Shown here one piece after another: positions 1 through 7,173 of a DNA stretch of 15,983 nucleotides. The DNA is from an uncultured Flavobacteriales bacterium (GTDB taxonomy: Bacteria; Bacteroidota; Bacteroidia; Flavobacteriales; Crocinitomicaceae). A program made the position numbers and the translations under genes. The stretch lies in NCBI GenBank assembly GCA_946886545.1, contig CAMPIU010000018.1, positions 1-15,983 on the forward strand, given 5' to 3'. Each line of letters starts with the position of its first letter. Positions within the stretch are counted from its first letter, which is position 1. A model generated the notes under the pieces. That model was given only the letters and a program-made list of their open reading frames with translations. It had not been told where the DNA came from and searched no databases.

Positions 1-146
1 ATTAAATCCGGCGATAAATCTATCTCTTCCGCAGTCCAAAAACTTGCTTCTGCTTTCTTATAAAAAGACCAAATATCTTCATGTTGGATTGGAAACAACA
101 CGAATCTGTTTTTGTTTTCCGATAAGATTGGTTCTGCTTTTGCCAT
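1..146 (-). CDS. nrdB: Ribonucleoside-diphosphate reductase small (beta) subunit, N-terminal part
   Basis: Only the first 48 codons lie in the window; the gene runs off the left edge. Reading the minus strand from the ATG at 146 gives [20 protein letters not shown], then a stretch containing [20 protein letters not shown] and ending EIDLSPDL. The segment '[19 protein letters not shown]' is the hallmark start of class Ia NrdB, just before the first iron-ligand carboxylates. The family makes deoxyribonucleotides by housing the diferric-tyrosyl radical cofactor used by NrdA; the metal ligands themselves lie outside the window. An AAGGA sequence 7 bases before the ATG supports this start. The gene is divergent from comF across about 460 noncoding bases. 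The family call is confident from the motif; the rest of the gene cannot be seen. Confidence 0.9.
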   Translation of the reverse strand, partial: MAKAEPILSENKNRFVLFPIQHEDIWSFYKKAEASFWTAEEIDLSPDL

Positions 147-608
147 TTTTAATTCCTTTTTTTTAAAGTCAATAATTTCTACGCCTTGGTTATTTTTCAA
201 CCATGGATCAGTTTGTGTTGGTATTCAAATTTCAGTTAGTTTCCCCTTCGATTTTGTTGTGTGTGCTCAACAAGTTTTGGCTCAAAGTGGCTTACAAAAA
301 TTGTCAAAATTCTTTCCTTTCACAATTAAAGAAATCCACAATTGATTGAGGTTTTCAACATCGCTACTTTGAAAGCCTTTAACATGAACACTTAGCGAGT
401 TTATCAACATGACTCTTAAAGATATTCACAGTACAGAATCTGCAATTCATCGAAGAATTAGCCAGATTCGTCCAACTTCAAGTGTATTAAGACTTTCAGT
501 CGGCTTTCCTATAAAATTAGGTGAAAAATGAATATCTTTTTTTCTTATTTTTAGTATGCTATTAACACCTGGTTGTTGATAGGTAAGCAAAGCCAAATAA
601 ACACTACT
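147..608. other. Intergenic region between divergent nrdB and comF; DnaA-box-like 9-mers
   Basis: This 462-base stretch has no convincing gene. Four same-orientation 9-mers resemble the DnaA box TTATNCACA: AAATCCACA (332-340), TTTTCAACA (352-360), TTATCAACA (401-409) and ATATTCACA (422-430). The last two differ from consensus by one base and the first two by two. A 40-codon ORF at 409-531 is open but lacks a ribosome binding site and recognisable features. No exact TAnnTTTG promoter element was found for nrdB. The region presumably holds the promoters of both flanking genes. Confidence 0.45.
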
Positions 609-1328
609 ATGATACTGAATTTTTCATCGAATTTTAACAAATGGATGCGCGATTTGCTCCATGTTCTTTATCCTCAAAACTGCTTAATCTGCAAAAATGA
701 ATTCAATCAATCCAAATTGGCAATTTGTCCGATTTGTTCGAGCGAATTGGCATACACCCATTTTGAGAATTACAACGCAGTAACCAACCTGGACAAGTTA
801 TTTTGGGGAAGAGTGAAGTTGGAAGGAACTTATGCGCTTTTGCGGTTTAAACAGCAAAGTTCGACCCAACAGATCCTGCATGAACTCAAATACAAAAATA
901 ATCCGGAGGTAGGCAAGCATTTTGGAAAAGAAATCGGTCTGAAAATGAAAGGAATCGGGAAATTTTCTGATGTGGATGCGTTAATCCCGGTGCCGCTCCA
1001 TCCGAAAAAAGAGTTTATCCGGGGATATAACCAAGCGGAAATAATCTGTAAAGGTATTGCTGAAAGCAGTGGTATTGAACTTAGAAAAGATCTGCTGAAA
1101 AGGGTGTCATTTACGGAAAGTCAAACGAAAAAGGGGAAAACTTCCCGCTGGGACAATATGCAAAACAGGTTCAAATTACAGAGTGTAAAAAACAGGACGC
1201 TGAAACATTTGGTCGTCGTTGACGATGTTGTCACAACGGGTTCTACGCTTGAAACTTGTGTTCGCATTCTGCAAAAAGAATTTCCACATGCGAAAATTAG
1301 TGTTGCTGTCCTTGCGGTAGCAGAATAA
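609..1328 (+). CDS. comF: ComF family phosphoribosyltransferase-like protein
   Basis: The 239-residue product has the two parts expected of the ComF/GntX family. The N-terminal zinc ribbon carries Cys25-x2-Cys28 and Cys40-x2-Cys43. The C-terminal type I phosphoribosyltransferase fold has the PRPP-binding loop LVVVDDVVTTGST at about 201-213, preceded by the family's IPVPLHPKK and RGYNQAE blocks (about 126-145). ComF proteins are cytosolic and linked to DNA uptake and natural transformation in several bacteria; the biochemical reaction is unsettled. I chose the ATG at 609. The frame is open upstream to a TTG at 573, and an ATG at 645 (MRDLLHVLYPQNC) would also leave the zinc ribbon whole. No Shine-Dalgarno sequence decides among them. 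The gene stands alone, with a 66-base gap to the next gene. Confidence 0.9.
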   Translation: MILNFSSNFNKWMRDLLHVLYPQNCLICKNEFNQSKLAICPICSSELAYTHFENYNAVTNLDKLFWGRVKLEGTYALLRFKQQSSTQQILHELKYKNNPEVGKHFGKEIGLKMKGIGKFSDVDALIPVPLHPKKEFIRGYNQAEIICKGIAESSGIELRKDLLKRVSFTESQTKKGKTSRWDNMQNRFKLQSVKNRTLKHLVVVDDVVTTGSTLETCVRILQKEFPHAKISVAVLAVAE

Positions 1329-1376
1329 ATTCAAAATTCCCGATTTTTTTGATGTTTGATTTTTGCATTTTGAATT
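1328..1376. repeat. 10-bp inverted repeat between comF and the DUF1295 gene
   Basis: AATTCAAAAT (1328-1337) and ATTTTGAATT (1367-1376) are perfect inverted copies separated by 29 bases that include T-runs. The stem is almost all A/T and would be weak as RNA. It may be a poor terminator for comF or chance in AT-rich sequence. Confidence 0.3.
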
Positions 1377-1390
1377 AAATAGTACCTTTC
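1363..1390 (+). promoter_or_regulatory. Putative Bacteroidota-type promoter of the DUF1295 gene
   Basis: TTG at 1363-1365 (-33-like) lies 17 bases before TACCTTTC at 1383-1390, which matches the Bacteroidota -7 consensus TAnnTTTG in all but the last base. The ATG follows at 1395, so initiation at the usual distance would give a leaderless or nearly leaderless mRNA. This is inferred from the motif only. Confidence 0.35.
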
Positions 1391-1394
1391 GGTC

Positions 1395-2321
1395 ATGTTA
1401 ATTACTATACTTATTCTATTGTTGACCTTAATCGTAGTTCCGTTGATGTCTTTTTATTTCGGAACTCCTTTAAATGTACTTCAAGCTGAAGTGCTCACCG
1501 ACATGGCAATCGTCCTGGCAATTGTAACCGGAGTTTGTTTCCTGCTTGGAGAGATCACAAGGAATAATTCTCAGATCGATAAACTCTGGAGTATTCTTCC
1601 GATCTATTATGTCTGGCACATTGCATATGCCGGAGATTTTGCGCCGCGATTGGTTTTAATGGCTGTATTAGTAAGCATTTGGGGAATCCGTTTAACTTAC
1701 AATTTTTCCCGGAGAGGTGCTTATCAATGGAAGTTTTGGACGGGAGAAGAAGATTATCGCTGGAAGGTTTTGCGACAAAAACCTGGTTTCAACAACCGTT
1801 TTGTTTGGATGTTGTTCAATTTGTTCTTTATTTGTTCGTATCAAGGCTCCCTTATTTTTTTGTTTACCCTTCCTGCCTTAACCGGTTTGGGAGATTCCGC
1901 TCCGGATACCATTCAGGTTTGGGATTGGGTAATCGCAGTTGCAATCATTACCGCTGTGGTCATTGAATACATCGCGGATCAGCAGCAATATGATTTTCAA
2001 TCCGAAAAATACCGGAGAATCAAAAACGGTGAAGATCTGGGACCATATTCTAAAGGATTTGTGGATACCGGCTTGTGGAAATTGGTCCGCCATCCGAATT
2101 ATGCCATGGAACAAACTGTTTGGATCTTGTTTTATGGTTTTAGTATTGTTGCAACTCAAGAATTGATCAACTGGTCGATGGCAGGATGCTTATTATTAGT
2201 GGTCTTGTTCAAAGGAAGCTCCGACTTTTCGGAAGAACTGACAGCCGGTAAATACCCGGAATACATCAATTACAAGCGAAAAACTCCCCGGTTTATTCCT
2301 TTTACGAAGTTCAAAAAGTAA
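1395..2321 (+). CDS. DUF1295 / steroid 5-alpha-reductase-like membrane protein
   Basis: This 308-residue integral membrane protein has hydrophobic segments near 2-22, 36-54, 84-100, 136-160, 175-193 and 240-272. It carries the DUF1295 signature GLWKLVRHPNYAMEQ at 226-240 and the C-terminal YKRKTPRFIPF at 293-303. These blocks match the steroid-5-alpha-reductase/isoprenylcysteine methyltransferase fold, in which the conserved 'RHPNY' region binds the nucleotide or methyl-donor cofactor. Relatives are annotated as NAD(P)H-dependent reductases of steroid- or lipid-like substrates, but the substrate for this bacterial branch is unknown, so none is claimed. The ATG at 1395 is the first in frame and directly precedes the first helix. 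The next gene on the same strand begins 106 bases later, after a hairpin. Confidence 0.85.
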   Translation: MLITILILLLTLIVVPLMSFYFGTPLNVLQAEVLTDMAIVLAIVTGVCFLLGEITRNNSQIDKLWSILPIYYVWHIAYAGDFAPRLVLMAVLVSIWGIRLTYNFSRRGAYQWKFWTGEEDYRWKVLRQKPGFNNRFVWMLFNLFFICSYQGSLIFLFTLPALTGLGDSAPDTIQVWDWVIAVAIITAVVIEYIADQQQYDFQSEKYRRIKNGEDLGPYSKGFVDTGLWKLVRHPNYAMEQTVWILFYGFSIVATQELINWSMAGCLLLVVLFKGSSDFSEELTAGKYPEYINYKRKTPRFIPFTKFKK

Positions 2322-2344
2322 GTGGACTTTAAGACATCAGGATG

Positions 2345-2388
2345 TTAAGATATTAAGACTGAATAAGTGTAAAGTCTTTACATCTTAA
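2345..2388 (+). terminator. Imperfect hairpin, possible weak terminator
   Basis: TTAAGATATTAAGACT (2345-2360) pairs with AGTCTTTACATCTTAA (2373-2388) at 14 of 16 positions around a 12-base loop. There is no clean U-tract after it, so termination is uncertain. It lies between the DUF1295 gene and the oxidoreductase gene. Confidence 0.35.
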
Positions 2389-2415
2389 GTTATTCTATTA
2401 TTTCAACTTTTTCAA

Positions 2416-2423
2416 CAACTTTG
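2416..2423 (+). promoter_or_regulatory. Putative -7 element of the oxidoreductase gene
   Basis: CAACTTTG matches TAnnTTTG except for the first base and ends 4 bases before the ATG at 2428. No TTG is found at the expected -33 position, so this is tentative. If used, the transcript would be essentially leaderless. Confidence 0.3.
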
Positions 2424-2427
2424 CACT

Positions 2428-3471
2428 ATGAAAGTATTGGTCGTAGGATGTGGTGTTGCCGGAATTTGCTTAGCTCATGAATTGTTGCATAATCATGAGG
2501 TACAAATCATTGACAAAGGACAAAATGTTTCTTCAAGCGTTGCAGCAGGAATCATCAATCCGATCGTCTTCAGACGTATGACTTTAAGCTGGCGTGTTTC
2601 AGAATTCATTCCTTTCGCTTATCATAAATACCGTGAAATGGAACACCAAACAGGTGCTTCATTTTTTCACCCTTTGGTGATTCGCCGTTTATTTGCCTCT
2701 GAGCAGGAATTGGAGTTTTGGAAGAAAAAGCAAAACCTTCCGGAGTACTCGGATTATATGGAGTTGCTCAGCAAAGAAGACCTGGAATTTCCTCTTGAAC
2801 AAAACACTTTTGGGACTGCACGTGTAAAACAAGCTTCCTATATTGATGCAAAAAGTTTTATCCGGGCCAACCGGGACTACTTTCAATCAAAGAAACTATT
2901 AATTGAAGAACCCTTCAACTACGATGAGTTGAACGCCAAAGAAGCAATTTACAAGGACGAAAGTTATGATTTCATTATTTTTGCCGAAGGAAAAGATTCG
3001 AGCTACAATCCGCTTTTCGGATATTTGCCTCTTCAGCAGACAAAGGGAGAAGTGCTAACCATTCAGTCAGAAACCATGTATTCCGATGAATCATTAATTC
3101 GCAAATGCTTTTTACTTCCTTTGGGAAACAAACAATTCAAGGTTGGTTCAACTTACGTTTGGAATACAGACAATACCATTCCGACAGAAGAAGGCTTTCA
3201 GACTATTACGGAGAACCTGAAATCAATCAGTGCCGAACCTTACGAAGTTTTGGAGCACAGCGCAGGTGTTCGTCCTACGGTTTTAGACAGAAGACCTTTA
3301 TTGGGTTTACATCCGGAATATCCGAAAATGGCCATTGCAAACGGTTTGGGGGCAAAAGGATATATGCTCGCTCCGCTTTTGATGCATGAGCTGGTAAACC
3401 ATTTATTTCAGGGGGAAGAGATTCCTAAAGATTCCCACATCAACAGATTTGCGTATCCTAAGCATTCTTGA
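2428..3471 (+). CDS. FAD-dependent oxidoreductase, DAO (glycine/D-amino acid oxidase) family
   Basis: This soluble 347-residue flavoprotein begins directly with the dinucleotide-binding fold: the strand MKVLVVG, the G7-x-G9-x-x-G12 loop, and an acidic residue (Asp29) at the end of the second strand, which normally binds the FAD ribose. The block SSSVAAGIINPIV (about 35-47) corresponds to the family's 'S..aaG.i.P' flavin-contacting loop. The C-terminal part has GVRPTVLDRRPLLG (about 280-293) and NGLGAKGYMLAP (about 305-316), the usual second FAD-binding segment. The length fits the DAO family, which oxidises amines or amino acids. The substrate cannot be read from sequence; ThiO-like or MnmC-like roles are possible, but no fused methyltransferase domain is present. 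The stop codon lies inside the 3' end of the convergent antiporter gene (14-bp overlap). Confidence 0.85.
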   Translation: MKVLVVGCGVAGICLAHELLHNHEVQIIDKGQNVSSSVAAGIINPIVFRRMTLSWRVSEFIPFAYHKYREMEHQTGASFFHPLVIRRLFASEQELEFWKKKQNLPEYSDYMELLSKEDLEFPLEQNTFGTARVKQASYIDAKSFIRANRDYFQSKKLLIEEPFNYDELNAKEAIYKDESYDFIIFAEGKDSSYNPLFGYLPLQQTKGEVLTIQSETMYSDESLIRKCFLLPLGNKQFKVGSTYVWNTDNTIPTEEGFQTITENLKSISAEPYEVLEHSAGVRPTVLDRRPLLGLHPEYPKMAIANGLGAKGYMLAPLLMHELVNHLFQGEEIPKDSHINRFAYPKHS

Positions 3472-5680
3472 GAATATCACGCAAATAAATCTGGATCCGC
3501 TTATTTGAACCTACAATCCAGATCACGTCATCTGCCTGAAAAGCGATGTCCGGATCCGGGTTTACAATACGATCATCATCACGTTCCAGTCCTACTACAA
3601 TCCCTTTGCACATTTCACGCATCCTGGAATGGCGCATCGTTTGCCCGATCAAATCAGAATCTTCCGGGATAGAAAATGAATGTAACCCTACTTGAGTAGA
3701 ATCCGACTTTGATTCTATTTGCTTTTCAGTTACCGTAATGTAATTCTTAAATGCTGTCAGCTGCTCATCTGTTCCAATAACTGAGATCAGATCGTTCGGA
3801 TAAAGCACGTGATCTTGCCGCGGAATGTTAATTGTAATATCTCCACGTTCAATAATAACAATGTTGATCCCAAAAGTCTCACGCAGTTTCATAGCACTTA
3901 AAGGCAAGCCGATAATAGGCGAACGTGCGTCCAGCTTGAAGGTCGTTAAGTGAGAGTCCCAGGGAGCCAGGTAATTTTTCTCTTTTTGAGCACGTTCCCG
4001 CTCATGTAAGTTCTGCAGGAACCGGATTTCAATCCGTCCATAGAAGCGTTTGATCCGGTGTCTTTGCGTAATAAAAAGCAATGCACTAACGAGCACTCCG
4101 ATCAGTGCAGCAAGTGGGGAATAATATTTTGCAAAGACAAATCCAACAAAGAAAATAGCTAAAGCAATGCGGGAAACGATCAAGGCTAAAAGCGGACCGC
4201 GATAAAGCGGCCTGGTCCAAATATTGGCATAGGTTTGTGCAGGACCACGTCTAAAGGCAAGCGCATACAAAAACGGGGCAATTAACACTAAAGTAAGCAC
4301 TACGACCAGCAAGTCTTTCCATTTGTTTCCTTCGAAAAACGGAGCCAAAAAACGGTTAGATAACAAGATGATACTGATGATGACAACAGAAAAAATTAGG
4401 GTGTTGATCAAGTAAAAACGAATGAGTTTTTTCCAATCACTCGCCTCGGTAACCTGTTGTGTTCCGGAGCTGTATTTATATAACCGGTTCTTCCATTTCA
4501 CCGGCATTTTCAACGTCACCCAGTCCGACATTTTTCCCGAAAAACCGATCATATAAGGTGTTGTAAACGTAGTGATTACCGAAACGGCCACCGCTACCGG
4601 GTACAAGAAATCACTGGTTACGTTTAAGGTGACACCCAATGTTGCGATGATAAATGAGAATTCACCGATTTGTGATAAGCTCATTCCTGTTTGAACGGCT
4701 ACTTTGATCGGCTGACCTGCGAACAGAGCACCTATGGTTGCAAAGATCGGTTTCCCGATTAGTAGTACCAGGGTGGAGATCCCAATTGGTAAAGCATATT
4801 CCATTAACATATTCGGGTCCAGCAACATTCCTACCGAAACAAAGAAAATCGCTCCGAACAAATCTTTCACCGACTGAACCAAATGCTCAATTCTTTCCAC
4901 TTTCGGGGTTTCTGCCAAAATGGAACCCATGATGAATGCCCCCAGCGCAGGTGAAAATCCGGCTTGGGAAGACAGAACCACCATTAAAAAGCACAATGCC
5001 AGGGAAAGCACGAGCAGTGTTTCATTATTCAGGTATTTCTTTAATTGTTTGAATAAAGTTGGCAGGAAGAAAATCCCGGAAACGAACCACAAAACGAGGA
5101 AGAAAATGAGTTTGATAATGGAGTAAATCATTTCCGCACCTTCAAATGACCGACTTATTGAAACAGTAGACAAAATCACCATTAACACAACCGCCACCAA
5201 ATCTTCAATAATCAATGCTCCCAATACAATTCCGGCAAATTTTTGGCTTTTCACGCCCAATTCATCAAAAGCACGGAAAATAATTGTGGTGGAAGCAATA
5301 CTGAGGATTCCTCCCATAAATAAGCTGTCCATCATTCCCCAACCCATGAGAATTCCCACATTGTATCCAATCAGAAAAGTCATTCCAACTCCCATGAGAG
5401 AGGTAATTACAGCTACGTTTCCAACTTTCAGCAATTTCTTAAAGCTGAATTCGAGACCCAAACCAAACAATAGGAAAATCACCCCGATTTCTGCCCAGGT
5501 TTTAATCCCATCTGATTCAACAACAGTGGGAAAGAAGTTGAAATATGGTCCGACAAGAACTCCCGCAATGATGTATCCAAGAACTACCGGTTGACGCAAC
5601 ATCTTAAAAATGATAGTCATTACGGCCGCTGCACCCAAGATCAATGCCAAATCGATAATTAACTCCGGAACATGTCCCAT
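3458..5680 (-). CDS. CPA2/Kef-type cation:proton antiporter with two TrkA-C (RCK-C) domains
   Basis: This 740-residue inner-membrane transporter has a Na+/H+ exchanger domain over about 5-385. Visible family blocks are GYIIAGVLVGP (35-45), FLLFGLGLEF (69-78), SIASTTIIF (127-135), GALIIEDLVAVV (154-165) and LSQIGEFSF (335-343). Asp160 is the likely ion-coupling acid; it is preceded by Glu where KefB/C usually have Gln. A further helical block (about 418-540) of at least four segments follows, then two consecutive TrkA-C regulatory domains at about 577-649 and 664-738. The Rossmann-type TrkA-N domain of KefB/C is absent, so NAD or glutathione gating of the Kef type is not expected. TrkA-C domains often bind small ligands such as cyclic di-AMP. 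The ATG at 5680 fits the first helix. The gene is alone or weakly linked to the upstream MORN gene (157-base gap) and is likely a K+ or Na+/H+ antiporter. Confidence 0.9.
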   Translation of the reverse strand: MGHVPELIIDLALILGAAAVMTIIFKMLRQPVVLGYIIAGVLVGPYFNFFPTVVESDGIKTWAEIGVIFLLFGLGLEFSFKKLLKVGNVAVITSLMGVGMTFLIGYNVGILMGWGMMDSLFMGGILSIASTTIIFRAFDELGVKSQKFAGIVLGALIIEDLVAVVLMVILSTVSISRSFEGAEMIYSIIKLIFFLVLWFVSGIFFLPTLFKQLKKYLNNETLLVLSLALCFLMVVLSSQAGFSPALGAFIMGSILAETPKVERIEHLVQSVKDLFGAIFFVSVGMLLDPNMLMEYALPIGISTLVLLIGKPIFATIGALFAGQPIKVAVQTGMSLSQIGEFSFIIATLGVTLNVTSDFLYPVAVAVSVITTFTTPYMIGFSGKMSDWVTLKMPVKWKNRLYKYSSGTQQVTEASDWKKLIRFYLINTLIFSVVIISIILLSNRFLAPFFEGNKWKDLLVVVLTLVLIAPFLYALAFRRGPAQTYANIWTRPLYRGPLLALIVSRIALAIFFVGFVFAKYYSPLAALIGVLVSALLFITQRHRIKRFYGRIEIRFLQNLHERERAQKEKNYLAPWDSHLTTFKLDARSPIIGLPLSAMKLRETFGINIVIIERGDITINIPRQDHVLYPNDLISVIGTDEQLTAFKNYITVTEKQIESKSDSTQVGLHSFSIPEDSDLIGQTMRHSRMREMCKGIVVGLERDDDRIVNPDPDIAFQADDVIWIVGSNKRIQIYLRDILKNA

Positions 5681-5702
5681 GAAAATTGTTTTGCGGTCCT
5701 AC

Positions 5703-5729
5703 TAAGAAACCAATTTATGACGTTTCTTA
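5703..5729. repeat. 8-bp inverted repeat upstream of the antiporter gene
   Basis: TAAGAAAC (5703-5710) and GTTTCTTA (5722-5729) are perfect inverted copies with an 11-base spacer. The repeat lies 23 bases upstream of the antiporter start and could be an operator or a leader hairpin. Confidence 0.4.
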
Positions 5730-5812
5730 AAATTAGGAAAAATGCCCCGGTTTTGGATTAAAAGGAGATTAAAATGCTTGAAAATTGGTCGGAACAACTA
5801 AAACCGGTTAAA

Positions 5813-5826
5813 CTGAACGAATTCAG
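5813..5826 (-). terminator. Small UUCG-loop hairpin after the MORN gene
   Basis: On the minus strand, 12 bases after the MORN stop codon, CTGAA-TTCG-TTCAG forms a 5-bp stem with a UUCG tetraloop, followed by TTTAACC. The stem is short and the T-run is only three bases, so this is at best a weak terminator. Confidence 0.3.
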
Positions 5827-5837
5827 AATGGTTTCCG

Positions 5838-6272
5838 CTACTTAACCGTATCTCTAGTTGGAGTTTTAAGATTCAATTTATCTTCGTGACTGTCTTCCTC
5901 AAAAGAAACCTGATTTCCTGCCTTATCAAATTGGCTTGTGGAATGGTAGTATTGGATTCCACCATCGGGAGCATCGCTGTAATAAATACTTTTTACTTGT
6001 CCGTTTGAAAAATAAGTAACTTGTGCGGAAGCGTATCCTCCATAGTGCCTTAGGTTGTACGAAAATATTTCCTTTCCCTTGTTGTTGAAACCTTTAAGAT
6101 TTCCATGACGTTTATCTTTGTCCCAGGTTTCCAAGGTAGAAATCTTTCCATTCTTGTGAAAACACTTTTTTAAAGTCGATCCGTCACGCTGCTTCACTAT
6201 TTTGCAGTTCACTTGCGCAAAAAGAAGCGGAGTTTGAATATGGAGCAATAAAAAAAGGAATGCTGTTTTCAT
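5838..6272 (-). CDS. Secreted MORN-variant repeat protein
   Basis: From the ATG at 6272 the product has 144 residues. It starts with a classic signal peptide (Lys2, hydrophobic 4-18, cleavage probably after Ala19 or Gln20 in LLFAQ), so it is exported to the periplasm or beyond. The mature part shows MORN-variant units: FHKNGKISTLETWDKDKRHG (38-57), a weak unit at 61-70, and YFSNGQVKSIYY (87-98). Such 'NG.....Y/W...G' repeats occur in many Bacteroidota proteins annotated as YwqK-like antitoxin components. That label rests on weak similarity and I do not claim toxin-antitoxin function. The frame extends upstream to a TTG at 6317, but that would bury the signal peptide, so the ATG is preferred. 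No Shine-Dalgarno sequence is visible. It is divergent from the lipoprotein gene at 6471. Confidence 0.75.
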   Translation of the reverse strand: MKTAFLFLLLHIQTPLLFAQVNCKIVKQRDGSTLKKCFHKNGKISTLETWDKDKRHGNLKGFNNKGKEIFSYNLRHYGGYASAQVTYFSNGQVKSIYYSDAPDGGIQYYHSTSQFDKAGNQVSFEEDSHEDKLNLKTPTRDTVK

Positions 6273-6470
6273 GAGATTCGGAAGACAATTTTGGTGCCAG
6301 GAATATTTAATCTCCAAATGTCGGATCTTTCACACATCTTTCTCCTCTTCTTTTCGTCCTATTGCCACATGAATCATACATTTCTCCACTTTTTTCAAAA
6401 AAAGTTTCTTTTCCATGCAGCGAAAACGGGTTTTTGTTCTCTACTAAAAAGAACACCTTAAAATACTAAT

Positions 6471-7109
6471 ATGAAAAGAAAACTTATAATCCCGATTGCT
6501 TCTTCAGCTGCAATTCTTTTGTTAGCCATTTCTTGTAAAAAGAATAACCCAACAACGCCAGTCAATAACTGCCCGGAAGATACACCCTGTTCGTTCTGCA
6601 TTGGAGAAACTCTTTAACTGGGAACGGATAACCTCATCATTACAACTCCTTACGCACAACAGGTTCCCTTCCTTATAGACGGGCAACAAGTTGGTCCGAA
6701 TCCGATTATTGGCAAAACTCCAACCGGATTTTACGGGTATGAGGGTGGAGTTTCAATAGCATTCAACAGTGAAAATACACTTGCCTGTGTTTCCAATAAA
6801 ATCACTTTTGTACATGGTCGTATTCCGAACAATACAAACCCTTTCCCGTCATTGGTGAATGTACAGTTTCCCGGAACCCCTCTGATCTCTACGATCCCGG
6901 ATTCCTTGAATTACTTCTTAAATCCTTACGGATATACCGTAGAGCGGTATTTCCAACCCGGCACTGTCTGGATGTCTCAAATCCCGGGAGAAAATTTTAT
7001 AGGAGTAGTCGATTCGATCATCATCCGCGGGCCGGAATTTGAAACCGTAACGGTCGGTGCAAACCTGTTTGAATCGGAATTACGCAGCATTTGTGTCGCA
7101 CATGAATAA
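6471..7109 (+). pseudogene. Lipoprotein gene interrupted by one in-frame TAA (nonsense pseudogene, sequence error, or recoding)
   Basis: The ATG at 6471 opens a lipoprotein: a basic start (MKRK), a hydrophobic stretch and the lipobox LAIS-Cys22, followed by a Cys-containing segment with C34, C40 and C43. Codon 49 (6615-6617) is TAA. The same frame then stays open for a further 163 codons (6618-7106) and ends at a second TAA, 7107-7109. The downstream part reads as normal protein with a composition like its neighbours, for example FLIDGQQVGPNPIIGKTPTG and SMKKN-free, Gly/Pro-rich beta-type sequence. It has no ATG of its own until a Met codon at 6972, deep inside it. This points to a 211-residue lipoprotein with one nonsense codon, either a recent mutation or a base-call error. 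TAA-C is a weak readthrough context to judge by eye, so recoding is only a possibility. I do not recognise the family. A strong terminator follows. Confidence 0.75.
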
Positions 7110-7129
7110 CTAAGTTTTTAATACACACC

Positions 7130-7163
7130 AGGGAGATATCCGTTACGGCGGATCTCCCTTTTT
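7130..7163 (+). terminator. Rho-independent terminator (or leader attenuator)
   Basis: AGGGAGATATCCG (7130-7142) pairs with CGGATCTCCCT (7149-7159), leaving a 2-base AT bulge and a TTACGG loop, and runs directly into five T's (7159-7163). It lies 20 bases after the lipoprotein stop and only 10 bases before the predicted sigma-factor start, so it may also act on transcription entering that gene. Confidence 0.85.
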
Positions 7164-7173
7164 ACCATTTCTA

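Noticed and set aside
409..531. 40-codon ORF upstream of comF
   Set aside because: No ribosome binding site, no hydrophobic or other recognisable feature, and overlap with DnaA-box-like sites; consistent with chance.
573..611. TTG start for the ComF protein
   Set aside because: It adds 12 residues with no family character; ATG at 609 already precedes the zinc ribbon.
5286..5594. Plus-strand ORF opposite the antiporter gene
   Set aside because: Shadow of a well-supported membrane protein gene; Ile/Pro-rich composition mirrors the antisense of hydrophobic codons.
6273..6317. TTG start for the MORN-variant protein
   Set aside because: It would put 15 residues before a clear signal peptide.
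6388..6405. ACTTTTTT/AAAAAAGT inverted repeat in the MORN-lipoprotein gap
   Set aside because: An A/T homopolymer pair likely by chance; too weak as an RNA stem and no clear function.
6852..7109. Separate small gene starting at TTG 6852
   Set aside because: It is the in-frame tail of the interrupted lipoprotein; open sequence extends 5' of it to 6618.
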